A DNA stretch of 64,000 nt from Chersky-840 sp963811775 (GCA_963811775.1 CAWESO010000010.1:124001-188000); one strand, 5' to 3'. Shown: positions 46,392 through 54,953, counted from the first letter of the stretch. Numbers and translations: made by a program. The notes: generated by a model from the letters alone, not told the origin.

Positions 46392-47647
46392 CCATCGTCT
46401 ATGCCCGTGCCGTCACCACGCCCACGGCCGCCGAGCGCGACTGGGCCGAGATCGCCGCGGCGGCTCCGGCGCTGGCGGCCACCGCCCAGCGCTATCTGGC
46501 CCAGCTCGAGCTGTCGCTGCACCACAACAGCGTGGCCCGCACCAGCGATTCGCTGCGGCGCTTCTGCCGGCACCTGGTGGCCTGTCACCCCGAGCTGAAG
46601 TGGTGCTCGGAGGTGGGCAGGATCCACGTCGAGTCCTACAAGCTGGCCCTGGCGGCTCACGTGACGGCCAAGGGCACGCCGCTCAAGGTGAACACCCTGC
46701 GGATGCGCCTCGGGATGCTCATGACGTTCTTCGACCGCATCATCGAGTGGGGCTATGAGGACGCGCCGGTGCGCAACCCGCTGTTCATCTCCGACATCCC
46801 CCGTCCCGAGGAGCTCTTGCCCAAGGCCCTCGACGACGCCGCTGCGGCGCGCTTTCTCCGGGAGGTGGCCGCTGAAGAGGACCCGCTTCGTCGCCTCGTG
46901 CTCGAGATCCTCTGTCGCACGGGGATCCGGGTGGGAGAGCTGTGCGCACTGGAGAAGGACGCCGTGGCCCGCCGGGGTGGGGGCTGGTGGTTGAAGGTCC
47001 CGGTGGGAAAGCTCCGCAACGACCGCACCGTGCCACTCGTCTCGCCCCTCGTGGAGCTGCTCTTGGACTGGCAGGACAGCCACGGCGATGCCGGCACGGG
47101 GCTGCTTCTCACCAACGAAGGTCGGCCCTTGAACCGCCACTGCGTCACCCGCATGGTGAACCGGGTGGCCAAGCGCGCCGGCATCGGACACGTCCATCCC
47201 CATCAGCTGCGCCACACGCTCGCCACCCAGGCCGTCAACCGGGGCATGCGGCTCGAATCGATCGCCGAGCTCCTCGGGCACCGCACGCTGCGCATGACCA
47301 TCCGTTATGCCCGCATCGCCAACAAGACGGTGGCAGATGAGTACCGGGCCGCAGTGGACAAGGTCGAAGCGCTCCACGAGGAGCCGCCTGATCTGCCCGA
47401 GACGCCCGAGATGCGCCGGCTTCGCCTCGAGCACAGCCGCATGCTCGGCAACGGCTGGTGCACGAGGCCGTCGCATCTCGACTGCAGCTTCGAGTCGCTG
47501 TGCGAGGGGTGTGGCTTCTTCGCCACCACCGTCGAGTTCAAAGGAACCCTCAAACGCCAACGCGACCATGCTGCGGCCCACGGCCAAGCCACGCGCACGG
47601 TGCTCTACGAGGGGCTGCTCGACGGGCTCGAGACGGGGGCGTCGTGA
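46388..47647 (+). CDS. Tyrosine recombinase, TnpB-like, with Cys-rich C-terminus
   Basis: A 419-residue protein from ATG 46388. Catalytic set: LCRTGIRVGELCALEKDAV (first Arg), PVGKLRNDRTVP (Lys), HQLRHTLATQAVNRGM (His-x-x-Arg), LLGHRTLRMTIRYARI (His and Tyr). After the catalytic domain lies a 60-residue tail with WCTRPSHLDCSFESLCEGC, four cysteines likely to bind zinc, then FATTVEFKGTLKRQR. The same tail occurs in unit 1, so it is a constant part of this recombinase type. Overlaps of four bases on both sides imply strict coupling with the first recombinase and the small third gene. Confidence 0.9.
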   Translation: MTIVYARAVTTPTAAERDWAEIAAAAPALAATAQRYLAQLELSLHHNSVARTSDSLRRFCRHLVACHPELKWCSEVGRIHVESYKLALAAHVTAKGTPLKVNTLRMRLGMLMTFFDRIIEWGYEDAPVRNPLFISDIPRPEELLPKALDDAAAARFLREVAAEEDPLRRLVLEILCRTGIRVGELCALEKDAVARRGGGWWLKVPVGKLRNDRTVPLVSPLVELLLDWQDSHGDAGTGLLLTNEGRPLNRHCVTRMVNRVAKRAGIGHVHPHQLRHTLATQAVNRGMRLESIAELLGHRTLRMTIRYARIANKTVADEYRAAVDKVEALHEEPPDLPETPEMRRLRLEHSRMLGNGWCTRPSHLDCSFESLCEGCGFFATTVEFKGTLKRQRDHAAAHGQATRTVLYEGLLDGLETGAS

Positions 47648-47943
47648 CAGAGCGCGAGGACATCATCAACGAAGAGACCAGCTGCGTGGTCGACGACGCC
47701 TTGAGCGTCATCGCCCTGGTGCAGCACCTGCCCTACGACAGCGTGGCCGCCAGGGACCTCCAGGCGGCCGTGACGCTGGCCCGGGCAGCCCGTTCCCGCC
47801 TGGTCCGATTGGTCGCCGACGCCCGGGACGAGCAGACATCGTGGGCTGAGATCGGCCGCATCCTCGACACCGGCCGGTTCTTCGCTCTCTGCCGTTACGG
47901 ACCCTTCGGCCGACGAAGGAAGACGCCTCTCGAGCTCGACTGA
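47644..47943 (+). CDS. Small third protein of the recombinase operon (TnpC-like position)
   Basis: A 99-residue protein from GTG 47644 whose start overlaps the recombinase stop as GTGA. It is acidic and helical in the first two thirds (DDALSVIALVQHLPYDSVAARDLQAA, ARAARSRLVRLVADARDE) and ends WAEIGRILDTGRFFALCRYG followed by a basic stretch. The WAEIGRILDT segment resembles a short helix-turn-helix and could bind DNA. In Tn554, TnpC, also small, steers orientation and efficiency. Sequence similarity to TnpC was not checked; the assignment rests on position. Confidence 0.65.
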   Translation: MTEREDIINEETSCVVDDALSVIALVQHLPYDSVAARDLQAAVTLARAARSRLVRLVADARDEQTSWAEIGRILDTGRFFALCRYGPFGRRRKTPLELD

Positions 47944-47959
47944 TCCGCCATGCCGGACT

Positions 47960-47999
47960 CGGCGGGCCCTGCCTCTCACGAAGGTGGTGGGGCCCGCCG
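47960..47999 (+). terminator. Hairpin terminator candidate after the recombinase operon
   Basis: CGGCGGGCCC (47960-47969) and its complement GGGCCCGCCG (47990-47999) form a perfect 10-bp stem with a 20-base loop, 16 bases after the last stop codon. No T-run follows, as is common in high-GC actinobacteria. Its right arm touches the inverted repeat at 47999, so it may also be part of the element end. Confidence 0.55.
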
Positions 48000-48152
48000 A
48001 TTACCGGCATATCCCGCAGTTACTTGACGCGATTACCGGCATAAGTGCCGGTACCGGTCGACATCTGGCAGGAAACTCCCTACCGTCGGAACCACGCATA
48101 TTCGGGGCTATGAAATTCCTAACCGCGTCAAGGGGGCGTAGCCTCGTCTCTT

Positions 48153-48204
48153 GAGCGAGCCAGCGCGGGGCGCCGATGGTGACCCCTATCTCGTTGGCTC
48201 GCTC
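48153..48204. repeat. 10-bp inverted repeat at the 3' end of the IS110-type transposase gene
   Basis: GAGCGAGCCA (48153-48162) and TGGCTCGCTC (48195-48204) can pair around a 32-base loop. The right arm lies within the last codons of the transposase gene and the left arm just outside. It may be a terminator or a structural part of the element end; no T-run is present. Confidence 0.5.
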
Positions 48205-49493
48205 ACCGCGTCAGGGATGCGAGACCGTCGGCGTGCAGCGGGTGGGATCGAGTAGCGCGTGGCGATGATCGCTCTGGCCTCTTCACTGTCGACCGGAGTG
48301 CCGTCGACATCTCGCACCACGTAGAGCTGGCCCGAGCGCATGCACGCGGCGATCCGGGTAACGAGGGTGGTGGCCAGGTGACAGATCGCCGAGTAGTGAT
48401 GCAGCCGGCGCTCCATGATCAGCCGGTGGTACTTGGCGGCCAGCTGGGGATCCTGGTGGCGAGCCAGGTCGGCGGCGAGGAACAGATCCCGGCGCAGGCC
48501 GGGGTCTCCCTGTTTGGTGATGCCGGGTCGGGTCTCGGTGAACCCCGACTGGTTCACACCGGGCACGATCCCCGAGAACGAGCGAACGGCCGCCAGGTTG
48601 GCAAAGCGCGTCGCATCGCCCAGGCGCCCGGTGATCCCCGCCGAGAGCACCGGGCCGACACCGGGCGCCGAGCGCACGATGCCCTTGGGGTCGGCCAACT
48701 GGTAGAGCTCGGCGATGCGACCATCGAGTCGTTCGATCTCGACATCGAACTGATTGATGAGCCGAACCTCCTGGGCGAGGTCCCAGGCCAGCTCGTCGAA
48801 GTCGAGACCTCCGCCTTTCCACAAGGTGATGGCTTGCGCCGCCGCCTCGAGGAGCCCAGCGGCGTACTCGGCACCCAGGTGGCCACCGCTCGTCTTTCTC
48901 ACCAGGTCGGTGAGCCGGGACGGGCCCAGCCGACGCAGAGTTTTCGGGTTCCCATAGCGCTCGAGGACCACGGCGGAGGTCTTGGTCCCTCGGCTCCCGA
49001 GCGCCTCGTTGTAGGCCGGGCCCAGCAGGTCCAACATGGCGTCGATGCGCTGGTGACACGCCCCACGCTGGTCGACGATGTCCACTCGCCGACGCACCGC
49101 TCGCCTGAGCGGCTCGGCCGGCCCGAGCCCGCTCACCTCTCTGAGCCCCTCGGGATGAAGAAGCGGCACACGCGACAGCACGAGCGAGTCGAGCCGGTCG
49201 TTCTTGGTGTGTTTCTTGTAGTAGTTGCGCAGATCGGCCGACTGCTCGGGAGCGATCATCACCACCTTGGCGCCGGTGGCCCGGAAGTGCGCCGCCACGA
49301 CCACCCACGCGCTGCGGGTGGGCTCCATCACCACCGTCAGCTTCGATGCAGGTCCAACCGCCGCGCTCAAAGCCGCCAGGTCATGGGGATGGCTCGTAAA
49401 GCGCCGACGAGACCAGATCACCTCCCCCCTCTCGTTACTCAAGGTGGCGACGTGCGCAGCCCGCACAGCCAGGTCGACTCCCAATGTGCTCAC
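48186..49493 (-). CDS. IS110-family transposase (DEDD recombinase)
   Basis: About 435 residues from GTG 49493, which has AGGAGG just upstream; the frame runs on upstream but the ribosome-binding site and family start (STLGVDLAVRAAHVATL) decide. The N-terminal RuvC-like domain has LGVDLA (first Asp), VVMEPTRSAWVVVA (Glu) and KNDRLDSLVLSRV (Asp pair). The C-terminal domain has SAPGVGPVLSAGITGRLGDATRF and VRSFSGIVPG, which supplies the catalytic Ser region in this family. IS110 enzymes use a bridge RNA from the element's own non-coding end. The gene appears intact, so this could be an active element. Confidence 0.92.
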   Translation of the reverse strand: MSTLGVDLAVRAAHVATLSNERGEVIWSRRRFTSHPHDLAALSAAVGPASKLTVVMEPTRSAWVVVAAHFRATGAKVVMIAPEQSADLRNYYKKHTKNDRLDSLVLSRVPLLHPEGLREVSGLGPAEPLRRAVRRRVDIVDQRGACHQRIDAMLDLLGPAYNEALGSRGTKTSAVVLERYGNPKTLRRLGPSRLTDLVRKTSGGHLGAEYAAGLLEAAAQAITLWKGGGLDFDELAWDLAQEVRLINQFDVEIERLDGRIAELYQLADPKGIVRSAPGVGPVLSAGITGRLGDATRFANLAAVRSFSGIVPGVNQSGFTETRPGITKQGDPGLRRDLFLAADLARHQDPQLAAKYHRLIMERRLHHYSAICHLATTLVTRIAACMRSGQLYVVRDVDGTPVDSEEARAIIATRYSIPPAARRRSRIPDAVSEPTR

Positions 49494-49700
49494 AGGTCCT
49501 CCTCGGCTCCCGTCGATGTCGATCCACGGCCGGCCGGTGATGCGCAAGGTCCCGAACATCACTAAGAGGGCTCTGGCCTCGCCAGTCCCGAATTCCTTAA
49601 ACAGGGTCTCTGCGCCCACCGGGCTGGCCCGTCCTGCCCGCCGCTCATAGCCCAGGAGTCGCACTACAGCGCTCCGGCGTGCCCATTGAGACGAGACAAG
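49494..49700 (-). ncRNA. Candidate IS110 bridge-RNA region upstream of the transposase gene
   Basis: In IS110-group elements the non-coding end upstream of the transposase gene encodes the bridge RNA. Here about 200 bases upstream of GTG 49493 lack gene support in that role, and they hold a small hairpin (CTGGC-CTC-GCCAG, 49573-49585) and other self-complementary segments. The element's outer end was not found, so the limits are approximate and the call rests mainly on position. Confidence 0.3.
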
Positions 49701-49810
49701 ACGGGATCAACCCGACGCACCCTATGACCCCAGAATCCCGAGGTTTGGAGTGTCCGTCCTGTTTAGATGCGCTCCCGGGTGTCTTCCTCTCGTCCGACAG
49801 GTCGCACCGG

Positions 49811-50011
49811 AGTCGGGCGACCGGGCCGATATTGCGACCCGCGCAGTATTCGCGTCGCTGAGCGATAGCGGATGGGTCAGGTCGGAGGCGAGTCCGTCAG
49901 CTTCGGACTGACTCGGTACTGGTAGACCGAGTATCACCCGCCCGACTCCGGGTGATCTCGACTGGCCCTTCGGTCGGGACCCTAGCCCCGTCAGGGCGCA
50001 CAGAACCGGCA
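49811..50011 (+). repeat. Dispersed repeat family, long copy without the GGATCC core
   Basis: The first ~144 bases align with 53185-53326; 49837-49887 and 53209-53259 are identical over 51 bases. The 3' part, ending at 50011, matches 31715-31739. An 8-bp hairpin (ATCACCCG ... CGGGTGAT, 49932-49955) lies near the middle and is conserved in weaker form in the other copies. The remaining stretch between the IS110-type element and the beta-helix gene (to 50259) holds no supportable gene. Confidence 0.8.
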
Positions 50012-50259
50012 TTTGCGCGCTGCCAGCAGCCTCCCGCGAACGAGGGCACATTGGCGGATAGGCAGCAACAGGTGGCCACACATCGACGAGGGCGCTCTAG
50101 CTTGGGGACCGCTAACGCCGCGTTCGCCGGTTACAACTCCAACGGTGGAGCGCTAAATGGTGCTCAGAAAGTGCCCGGAGAGCGCAAGCTGTGGATACTC
50201 GAGATCGTGTGGAATCTCAGTGCGGGGCACCTCTGCCTATCATCCACCGGAAACAACGC

Positions 50260-51747
50260 TCAACAGATGCCTGCCGGGTGCGCAACGGGTGGCGAGCCAC
50301 AGTGGTTGTGGGTCCATGTGTTAGCCGTCCCCGCTGTTCCGCTACCTGCCGACAGGTCCTGGGCCGAGTGTGGGTCGTCCTTCAGTACATTGAAACTGAA
50401 GGTGTTCTGAGATTCAGTCGTCGTGACACCGGCCAGGATGCCGTCGTTGCGCTCAAAGAACGCTTTGTTGTGCGTAATGGTATTCCTGGTGCTGGACGCC
50501 ACCGCACTTCCGGGCCCACCCACATAAATCCCGTCGTAGTTCCCGTGACCGTGAAAGACCAAGTTGTTCTTCTTCACGGTAACACCGGTGGTTCCGAACA
50601 AGGCGATGCCGTATTCGAAGTTCGAGATGGTCCGATTATGCTGAATCAACACAGCGTTGGACGTGCTGTCTACATCAATGCCGTCGCCATACCCTTGGCC
50701 TTCGACGTTCCATGGTGCGGGCGCATCGTCAGTGGCATTTTGCAAATGGTTCCCCACAAAGGACCAATGCCCAGCAGGTGCGACGAGCCCGTATGAGGCA
50801 TTCTCCTGGGCGTACACGTCGACATCATTGGCCGTGATCATGTTCTTGCGGACGTTGACTGTCCCGGCGTTGAGGATGTAGAGGCCCACGGCCTGGGCAT
50901 CTTGGTCTCCGTTGAACGTGTTTTGCGAGACGTGGTTACCGACGAATGAGAACGAACCTGTCCCCCAGGTCAGAACGCCATTCTGGGAAGTGAGCGCCGT
51001 CGGCCCGAGTCCCGTGATCGTCGACTTCGAGATGGCACACGTGGTGCCGAGGTCGAAGCACGTGATCCCGCCCTTCTGGTAGTTGGTGACAGTGAGTTTT
51101 GTCATGACCACGTTCGAGACGTCGCCGGTATTGCTGTGCACTAAGACGCCAATGCCCGCGCCGGTCTGGCAACCGAAAAGAGCTGGGGGCATTTCGACGT
51201 TGATCACATGGTCGTTGATCAGCTTTCCCGAGGCGTTGTGGTAATAGATGCCGGGGAAGTTAGTTCCGCAGCTGAAGGACGGCGTGGTGCCAGCAGCGGC
51301 GCCATTCACGGTGAGATCTTCGAGGTTCACCTTGGCGATGGCGTGGCCGGCATTGTGCACGTCCACGATGGCGAACTGCGGGGTCGTGCTATCAGCGTCG
51401 ATGTCGTTCTGTGACACTATTGGAGGCGCAATCGTCACATTCGGTGCTGTGCCGACGATTGTCACGCTCTGGGTGATCGTGAGTTGTTGCGGATAGGTAC
51501 CCGCAGCGACATTGATCGTTGCTCCCGCTCCCGCTTTGGTAAGGGCGTAGGAGATCGTGGCGCACGCTCCTGCGACCGAGTGGCAGATCCCGGTATCGTG
51601 GCCACTCGAAGCGTTAACATAGAGGGTCATCGGAGCGGCTTCGGCAGGCTGGACCACGACGGCCACCAACACCGCTGCCAGCGCAAAGGCACTGATCGAC
51701 TTCGTAAATGCGGTCCTCGTACCTCGTATTAGCCTTGCGCGTTCCAT
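50260..51747 (-). CDS. Secreted right-handed beta-helix protein
   Basis: A 495-residue protein. A signal peptide of about 37 residues (ISAFALAAVLVAVVVQPAEA, cleavage after AEA) is followed by many short strands of the pectate-lyase type: TLYVNASSGHDTGICHS, INVAAGTYPQQLTITQSVTIVG, then repeated N-rich coils such as FVGNHVSQNTFNGD, VNVRKNMITAND and VKKNNLVFHGHGNYDGI. Right-handed beta-helix proteins bind or cleave polysaccharides or serve as adhesins. No catalytic set could be assigned. The protein ends with HNHCGSPPVAHPAGIC. It stands alone and is transcribed leftward. Confidence 0.88.
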   Translation of the reverse strand: MERARLIRGTRTAFTKSISAFALAAVLVAVVVQPAEAAPMTLYVNASSGHDTGICHSVAGACATISYALTKAGAGATINVAAGTYPQQLTITQSVTIVGTAPNVTIAPPIVSQNDIDADSTTPQFAIVDVHNAGHAIAKVNLEDLTVNGAAAGTTPSFSCGTNFPGIYYHNASGKLINDHVINVEMPPALFGCQTGAGIGVLVHSNTGDVSNVVMTKLTVTNYQKGGITCFDLGTTCAISKSTITGLGPTALTSQNGVLTWGTGSFSFVGNHVSQNTFNGDQDAQAVGLYILNAGTVNVRKNMITANDVDVYAQENASYGLVAPAGHWSFVGNHLQNATDDAPAPWNVEGQGYGDGIDVDSTSNAVLIQHNRTISNFEYGIALFGTTGVTVKKNNLVFHGHGNYDGIYVGGPGSAVASSTRNTITHNKAFFERNDGILAGVTTTESQNTFSFNVLKDDPHSAQDLSAGSGTAGTANTWTHNHCGSPPVAHPAGIC

Positions 51748-52656
51748 GTCGCGACCTCAACTTCCCTTGGTGCGACGCGGGGACCGCCAACGCTTGGACA
51801 GTCCTGGGATTCCCGCCTCGCGCTGAGCTGCCTGAACTAGCACAGCGACCGTCCCCACTCGTCAACGATGTCGCACATCGGTTGCGGTGCCATCCCCAAG
51901 AATGACGAGCACGGCTGTCTGCCGCTGCGACGGTCTATCCTGCCGCATTGGCAGTCGGTTGTGTCACACTCTCGCCCGATGACATGCTGATATCGCGTTG
52001 CAGCTGTTGTGAATGCAATCGACACCGAACCTCGGCACGCGTGGCTGCCAATTGCCGGGCAAGGCTCGAGCCCCGTGTGGCGGCCAGAAGATTCCTCACC
52101 TTCTTCTACGTAGGCGCCTCAAAGCGCCATCTGGGGGCGGGACGGCGGGACTCGCCGGTTCATTGGCTGTAGCAGTCGCCCGCTGAAGCAGGTGCCTGAA
52201 TCTGGAGGCGCAGCACTAGGCGGGAGCAGCGTCGACAGCGTAGTGACGGGTAGCACAGCCGGAACGCGAGTCACATTGATAGTACGGCGCGGTGCGCGCA
52301 ACGTGTAGATATGCCGGAGTCGGATGGGGTCCGATCCCATGGCATGGGGGCCTGATGACACCCGATAATCGGGGATCCCGGTCGCATCATGTATCCATCT
52401 GGCCGGGCGGAACGTGCCGTGTTCGAGCGCCCAAGCCCCGGGGTAGACCCACCCGATAACGACGGTCTCGCTGACCTGACTCCGGGCTCACCCCGGCCCG
52501 AGCAGAGTGCCAGCCGTCGAGGACCCTCCGGCGTGTCTTCCGTCCGAGCAATCGTCTCGTGCACTCGGACCTCTCGGCCGAGCAGGAAGCTGCGATCAGG
52601 GTTACGGTGCAGGAGACCTCGCAAAGAGCGAAGGGGCGGACTAACGGGAGATGACA
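51748..52656. other. Gene-poor stretch with repeat fragments
   Basis: About 900 bases without a supportable gene. It holds GTGTAGATATGCCGG at 52303-52317, identical to 45282-45296 at the left end of recombinase unit 2, and the repeat core at 52370-52380. Open frames here on both strands are Arg/Ser/Pro-rich and lack family patterns. Confidence 0.65.
52370..52470 (+). repeat. Dispersed repeat, CGGGGATCCCG core, subtype 2
   Basis: The core at 52370-52380 is preceded by CCCGATAAT and followed by GTCGCATCATGTATCC. About 100 bases, including CGGGCGGAACGTGCCGT and a final AACGACGG, are similar to 56783-56880. Both copies stand roughly 230-280 bases upstream of a small alpha/beta-barrel gene. Confidence 0.75.
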
Positions 52657-52968
52657 ATGGCGAAGTACGTCGTGAGCTGGAAGGTGCGGGCGGGCGGCAC
52701 GGCCCAGCAGAACCACGATGGCGGGAAGAAGCTGCTCGATACGTTTGCGAAGTGGCAGATTCCGACCGACCAGAACTTTCTGCAGTTCCTTGCCCGAGTT
52801 GACGGCCAGGGCGGCTACGCCGTCGTCGAGACCGATAACCCGGCGAGCCTGGCTGACGCGCCCTCGAAGTTCTTTCCATGGCTCGAATTCGAAGTCACAC
52901 CGGTGATCGACATCATGGACAACGTGGTCGTGACGGCGGCTGGCGCCGAGTTCCGCGAGTCGATCTGA
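52657..52968 (+). CDS. Small DUF3303-like dimeric alpha/beta-barrel protein
   Basis: A 103-residue protein from ATG 52657; GGGAG lies six bases upstream, which favours it over ATG 52651. AKYVVSWKVRAGG, LARVDGQGGYAVVETDN and WLEFEVTPVIDIMD give the beta-alpha-beta pattern of the DUF3303/ABM-like ferredoxin fold. These proteins usually form dimers and have no agreed function. It is alone between two repeat copies (52370 and 53132) with no operon partner. Confidence 0.78.
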   Translation: MAKYVVSWKVRAGGTAQQNHDGGKKLLDTFAKWQIPTDQNFLQFLARVDGQGGYAVVETDNPASLADAPSKFFPWLEFEVTPVIDIMDNVVVTAAGAEFRESI

Positions 52969-53131
52969 CCAGCCCAGGGCGCTGCTCCTGGGAGGACCGG
53001 GAAGGCGCTCCATCGAGTCTCAGCCCCCTTGGGTCAGTGCCCGGTTCGTCTCGACCCCTTGACCGCTCATTAGTGCCGGTTTGCGATTGGTCTGTTGGTC
53101 CGGAAGTCCAGTGGTCAGAGACGCCCATAAT

Positions 53132-53326
53132 CGGGGATCCCGATAACACCTCGTAGCGATCTCTGGCATGAGCAATGCCGTCGGAGTCGGGTAACCGGGC
53201 CGGAGGCAACCCGCGCAGTATTCGCGTCGCTGAGCGATAGCGGATGGGTCAGGTCGGAGACGAGTCCGTCACCTTCAGACTGACTCGGCACGGGGAGACG
53301 GCGCGTCACCCGCCCGACTCCGGGTG
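53132..53326 (+). repeat. Dispersed repeat, CGGGGATCCCG core, long subtype
   Basis: The core lies at 53132-53142, followed by CTCTGGCATGAGCAATG and then the ~140-base block shared with 49811-49954 and 57840-57980. The stretch from 52969 to 53500 holds no supportable gene other than this repeat. Confidence 0.85.
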
Positions 53327-53500
53327 TTACCGCCTGGGGCAGCAGGCTAGAGGAACGGGTGCCCAGGCTGCCGTGCATCCGGCAATACAGCGCCCTCTTC
53401 GCCGATGCCCATCTCGTCCTGCTCCCCTGATTCATCGGTACGACCCAAATCGTGGGGAGCCGGCAGCAGCTTCATCGCAGGGGTTCCTCGCCCCGTCCAC

Positions 53501-54763
53501 TCAGCCCGCCGGCGTCCACTCGATACCGTCGGCACGGGGCGCTTGCTGCCGGTAGTCGAGGCCGCCCACGAGCACGACGGCCATTCCGGTCCAGAAAGCG
53601 GCGCCGTCCTCCCGCTGGTCGGCCGCGAAGGTCGGCGAGCTGGGTCCAGGTGGGTACAGCGGCGCGGCAGGTAAGGCCGTCCATATGTTGGTTACGGGGT
53701 CGTAGGCCGCAGCCCCTGGCCCCGGTGCGGGTAGGGAACCGGCGGCGGATCCGCCGATCACGATGAAGAAACGCCCCGTCCATACGCCGGCGGGCAGCGT
53801 CTTCGCTCGCAGCGGGGAGAGAGGGAGGGCCCGCCACGTGTTGGTCGTGGGGTCGTAGGCCGCTCCCTTGCCCACTTCGGTGCCGGCGGCGGTATCGCCG
53901 CCCCACAGGAGGACCTCGTGGCCCGACCAGACCGCCGTGGCCATGCCCCGGGCAGGAACAGGTGCGGGTGGCAAGCGCCGCCAGGTGTTGGTCGCCGGGT
54001 CGAGACGGGCCCCGTCGCTGTACGCGGCGGTGAAGTCCGAGTTTATGCCACCCCACACGACGAGTTCCTTGCCGGTCCACACCGTGATGGCGTCCGCCCG
54101 GGGGGTCAGCCCCGACGGGGGAAGAGTTAGCCACGTGTTGCTGGATGGATTGTACGCGAGCACGACCTCGCGCCCTTGGCTGTCGGGCGTGCCGGGGACC
54201 GACGACCACACCAAGACCTCCCGGCCCGTCCATACCGCTGTGGGATCGCCACCCGGCAGGCTCGTGGGCATGGCAGCGATCGGATGCCATGTGTTTATGG
54301 CCGCGTCCCACGCCGCGCCGTCGGTGACGGGAACGGCGTGCTCGGCGTCGCCATCCGGGCTCGCGCGTCCTCCGGCCACAACCATCTCGGTCCCTGTCCA
54401 AGCCCCGGCCGCGAACGTCCGGGGCGTGAGCGGTGTCGGCGGCAGCATGTGCCAGGTGTTGGTCTCGGGGTTGTAGGCCGTAAGGTTCACCGAACCCAGG
54501 TCGCCGCAGCAGCCCGCCTGGGCGACGAGGACCTCGGTGCCCGTCCACGCCACCGGGGGGCTCACCGGGTTGGGGCCGGCGGGGATGAGGGACCATGTGC
54601 CGGCGTCAGCAGCAACTGGCCTCGTGGTCGAGGTGGGAGCGACCGTGGTTGACGTGGGCACAGTCGTCGTCGAGGTTGCTCCTCTCCCGAGTCCTCCACC
54701 ACAGCCGGCAACGAGGAGGAGCGCGACGACCAAGATCAGCCATCGCCACCGGTAGTGCGTCAC
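53501..54763 (-). CDS. Lipoprotein with Kelch-like repeats
   Basis: About 420 residues from GTG 54763, which has GGAGGAAGG upstream. The start is a lipoprotein signal: WLILVVALLLVAGCGG with the lipobox Cys near 20. A Thr/Ser-rich linker (TSTTTVPTSTTVAPTSTT) leads to six or seven repeats of the type YNPETNTWHMLPPTPLTPR, AWTGTEMVVAGG, the Kelch beta-propeller pattern (GG and W-x(6)-W positions). It should sit on the outer membrane face as a binding propeller. No enzymatic residues are recognised. Confidence 0.88.
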   Translation of the reverse strand: MTHYRWRWLILVVALLLVAGCGGGLGRGATSTTTVPTSTTVAPTSTTRPVAADAGTWSLIPAGPNPVSPPVAWTGTEVLVAQAGCCGDLGSVNLTAYNPETNTWHMLPPTPLTPRTFAAGAWTGTEMVVAGGRASPDGDAEHAVPVTDGAAWDAAINTWHPIAAMPTSLPGGDPTAVWTGREVLVWSSVPGTPDSQGREVVLAYNPSSNTWLTLPPSGLTPRADAITVWTGKELVVWGGINSDFTAAYSDGARLDPATNTWRRLPPAPVPARGMATAVWSGHEVLLWGGDTAAGTEVGKGAAYDPTTNTWRALPLSPLRAKTLPAGVWTGRFFIVIGGSAAGSLPAPGPGAAAYDPVTNIWTALPAAPLYPPGPSSPTFAADQREDGAAFWTGMAVVLVGGLDYRQQAPRADGIEWTPAG

Positions 54764-54953
54764 GTCCTTCCTCCTCGTGGGCAGGTTATACCAGTGCAGC
54801 GCCCGCAAGGCCTTGCTGGAAGAGTCCTTCGACTCTTCCGTTTGTCATGTCTCTCTGAACACGATGAGATCGTGACGTTCGCGCCGCTGAGGAGACGTGC
54901 AGGCACATGAGTAGCCTTGCGGACAGCAAGCGAACAATGAGAGGCGGGCTCTG

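Larger units (their letters stand above)
45288..48012 (+). mobile_element. Recombinase unit 2: three-gene Tn554-like unit inside 14-bp inverted repeats
   Basis: ATATGCCGGTAATC (45288-45301) and its exact complement GATTACCGGCATAT (47999-48012) enclose 2,725 bases with nothing but two recombinase genes and a small third gene, all overlapping by four bases. A second direct copy of 13 of those bases lies at 48031-48043. The gene plan equals tnpA-tnpB-tnpC of Tn554-type transposons, which lack such inverted repeats in the classic example. A cargo gene is absent. The repeats and operon are seen directly; mobility is inferred. Confidence 0.72.

Noticed and set aside
52271..53013. Minus-strand frames opposite the DUF3303-like gene
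   Set aside because: They overlap a plus-strand gene with a good ribosome-binding site and fold pattern, and they contain repeat sequence.
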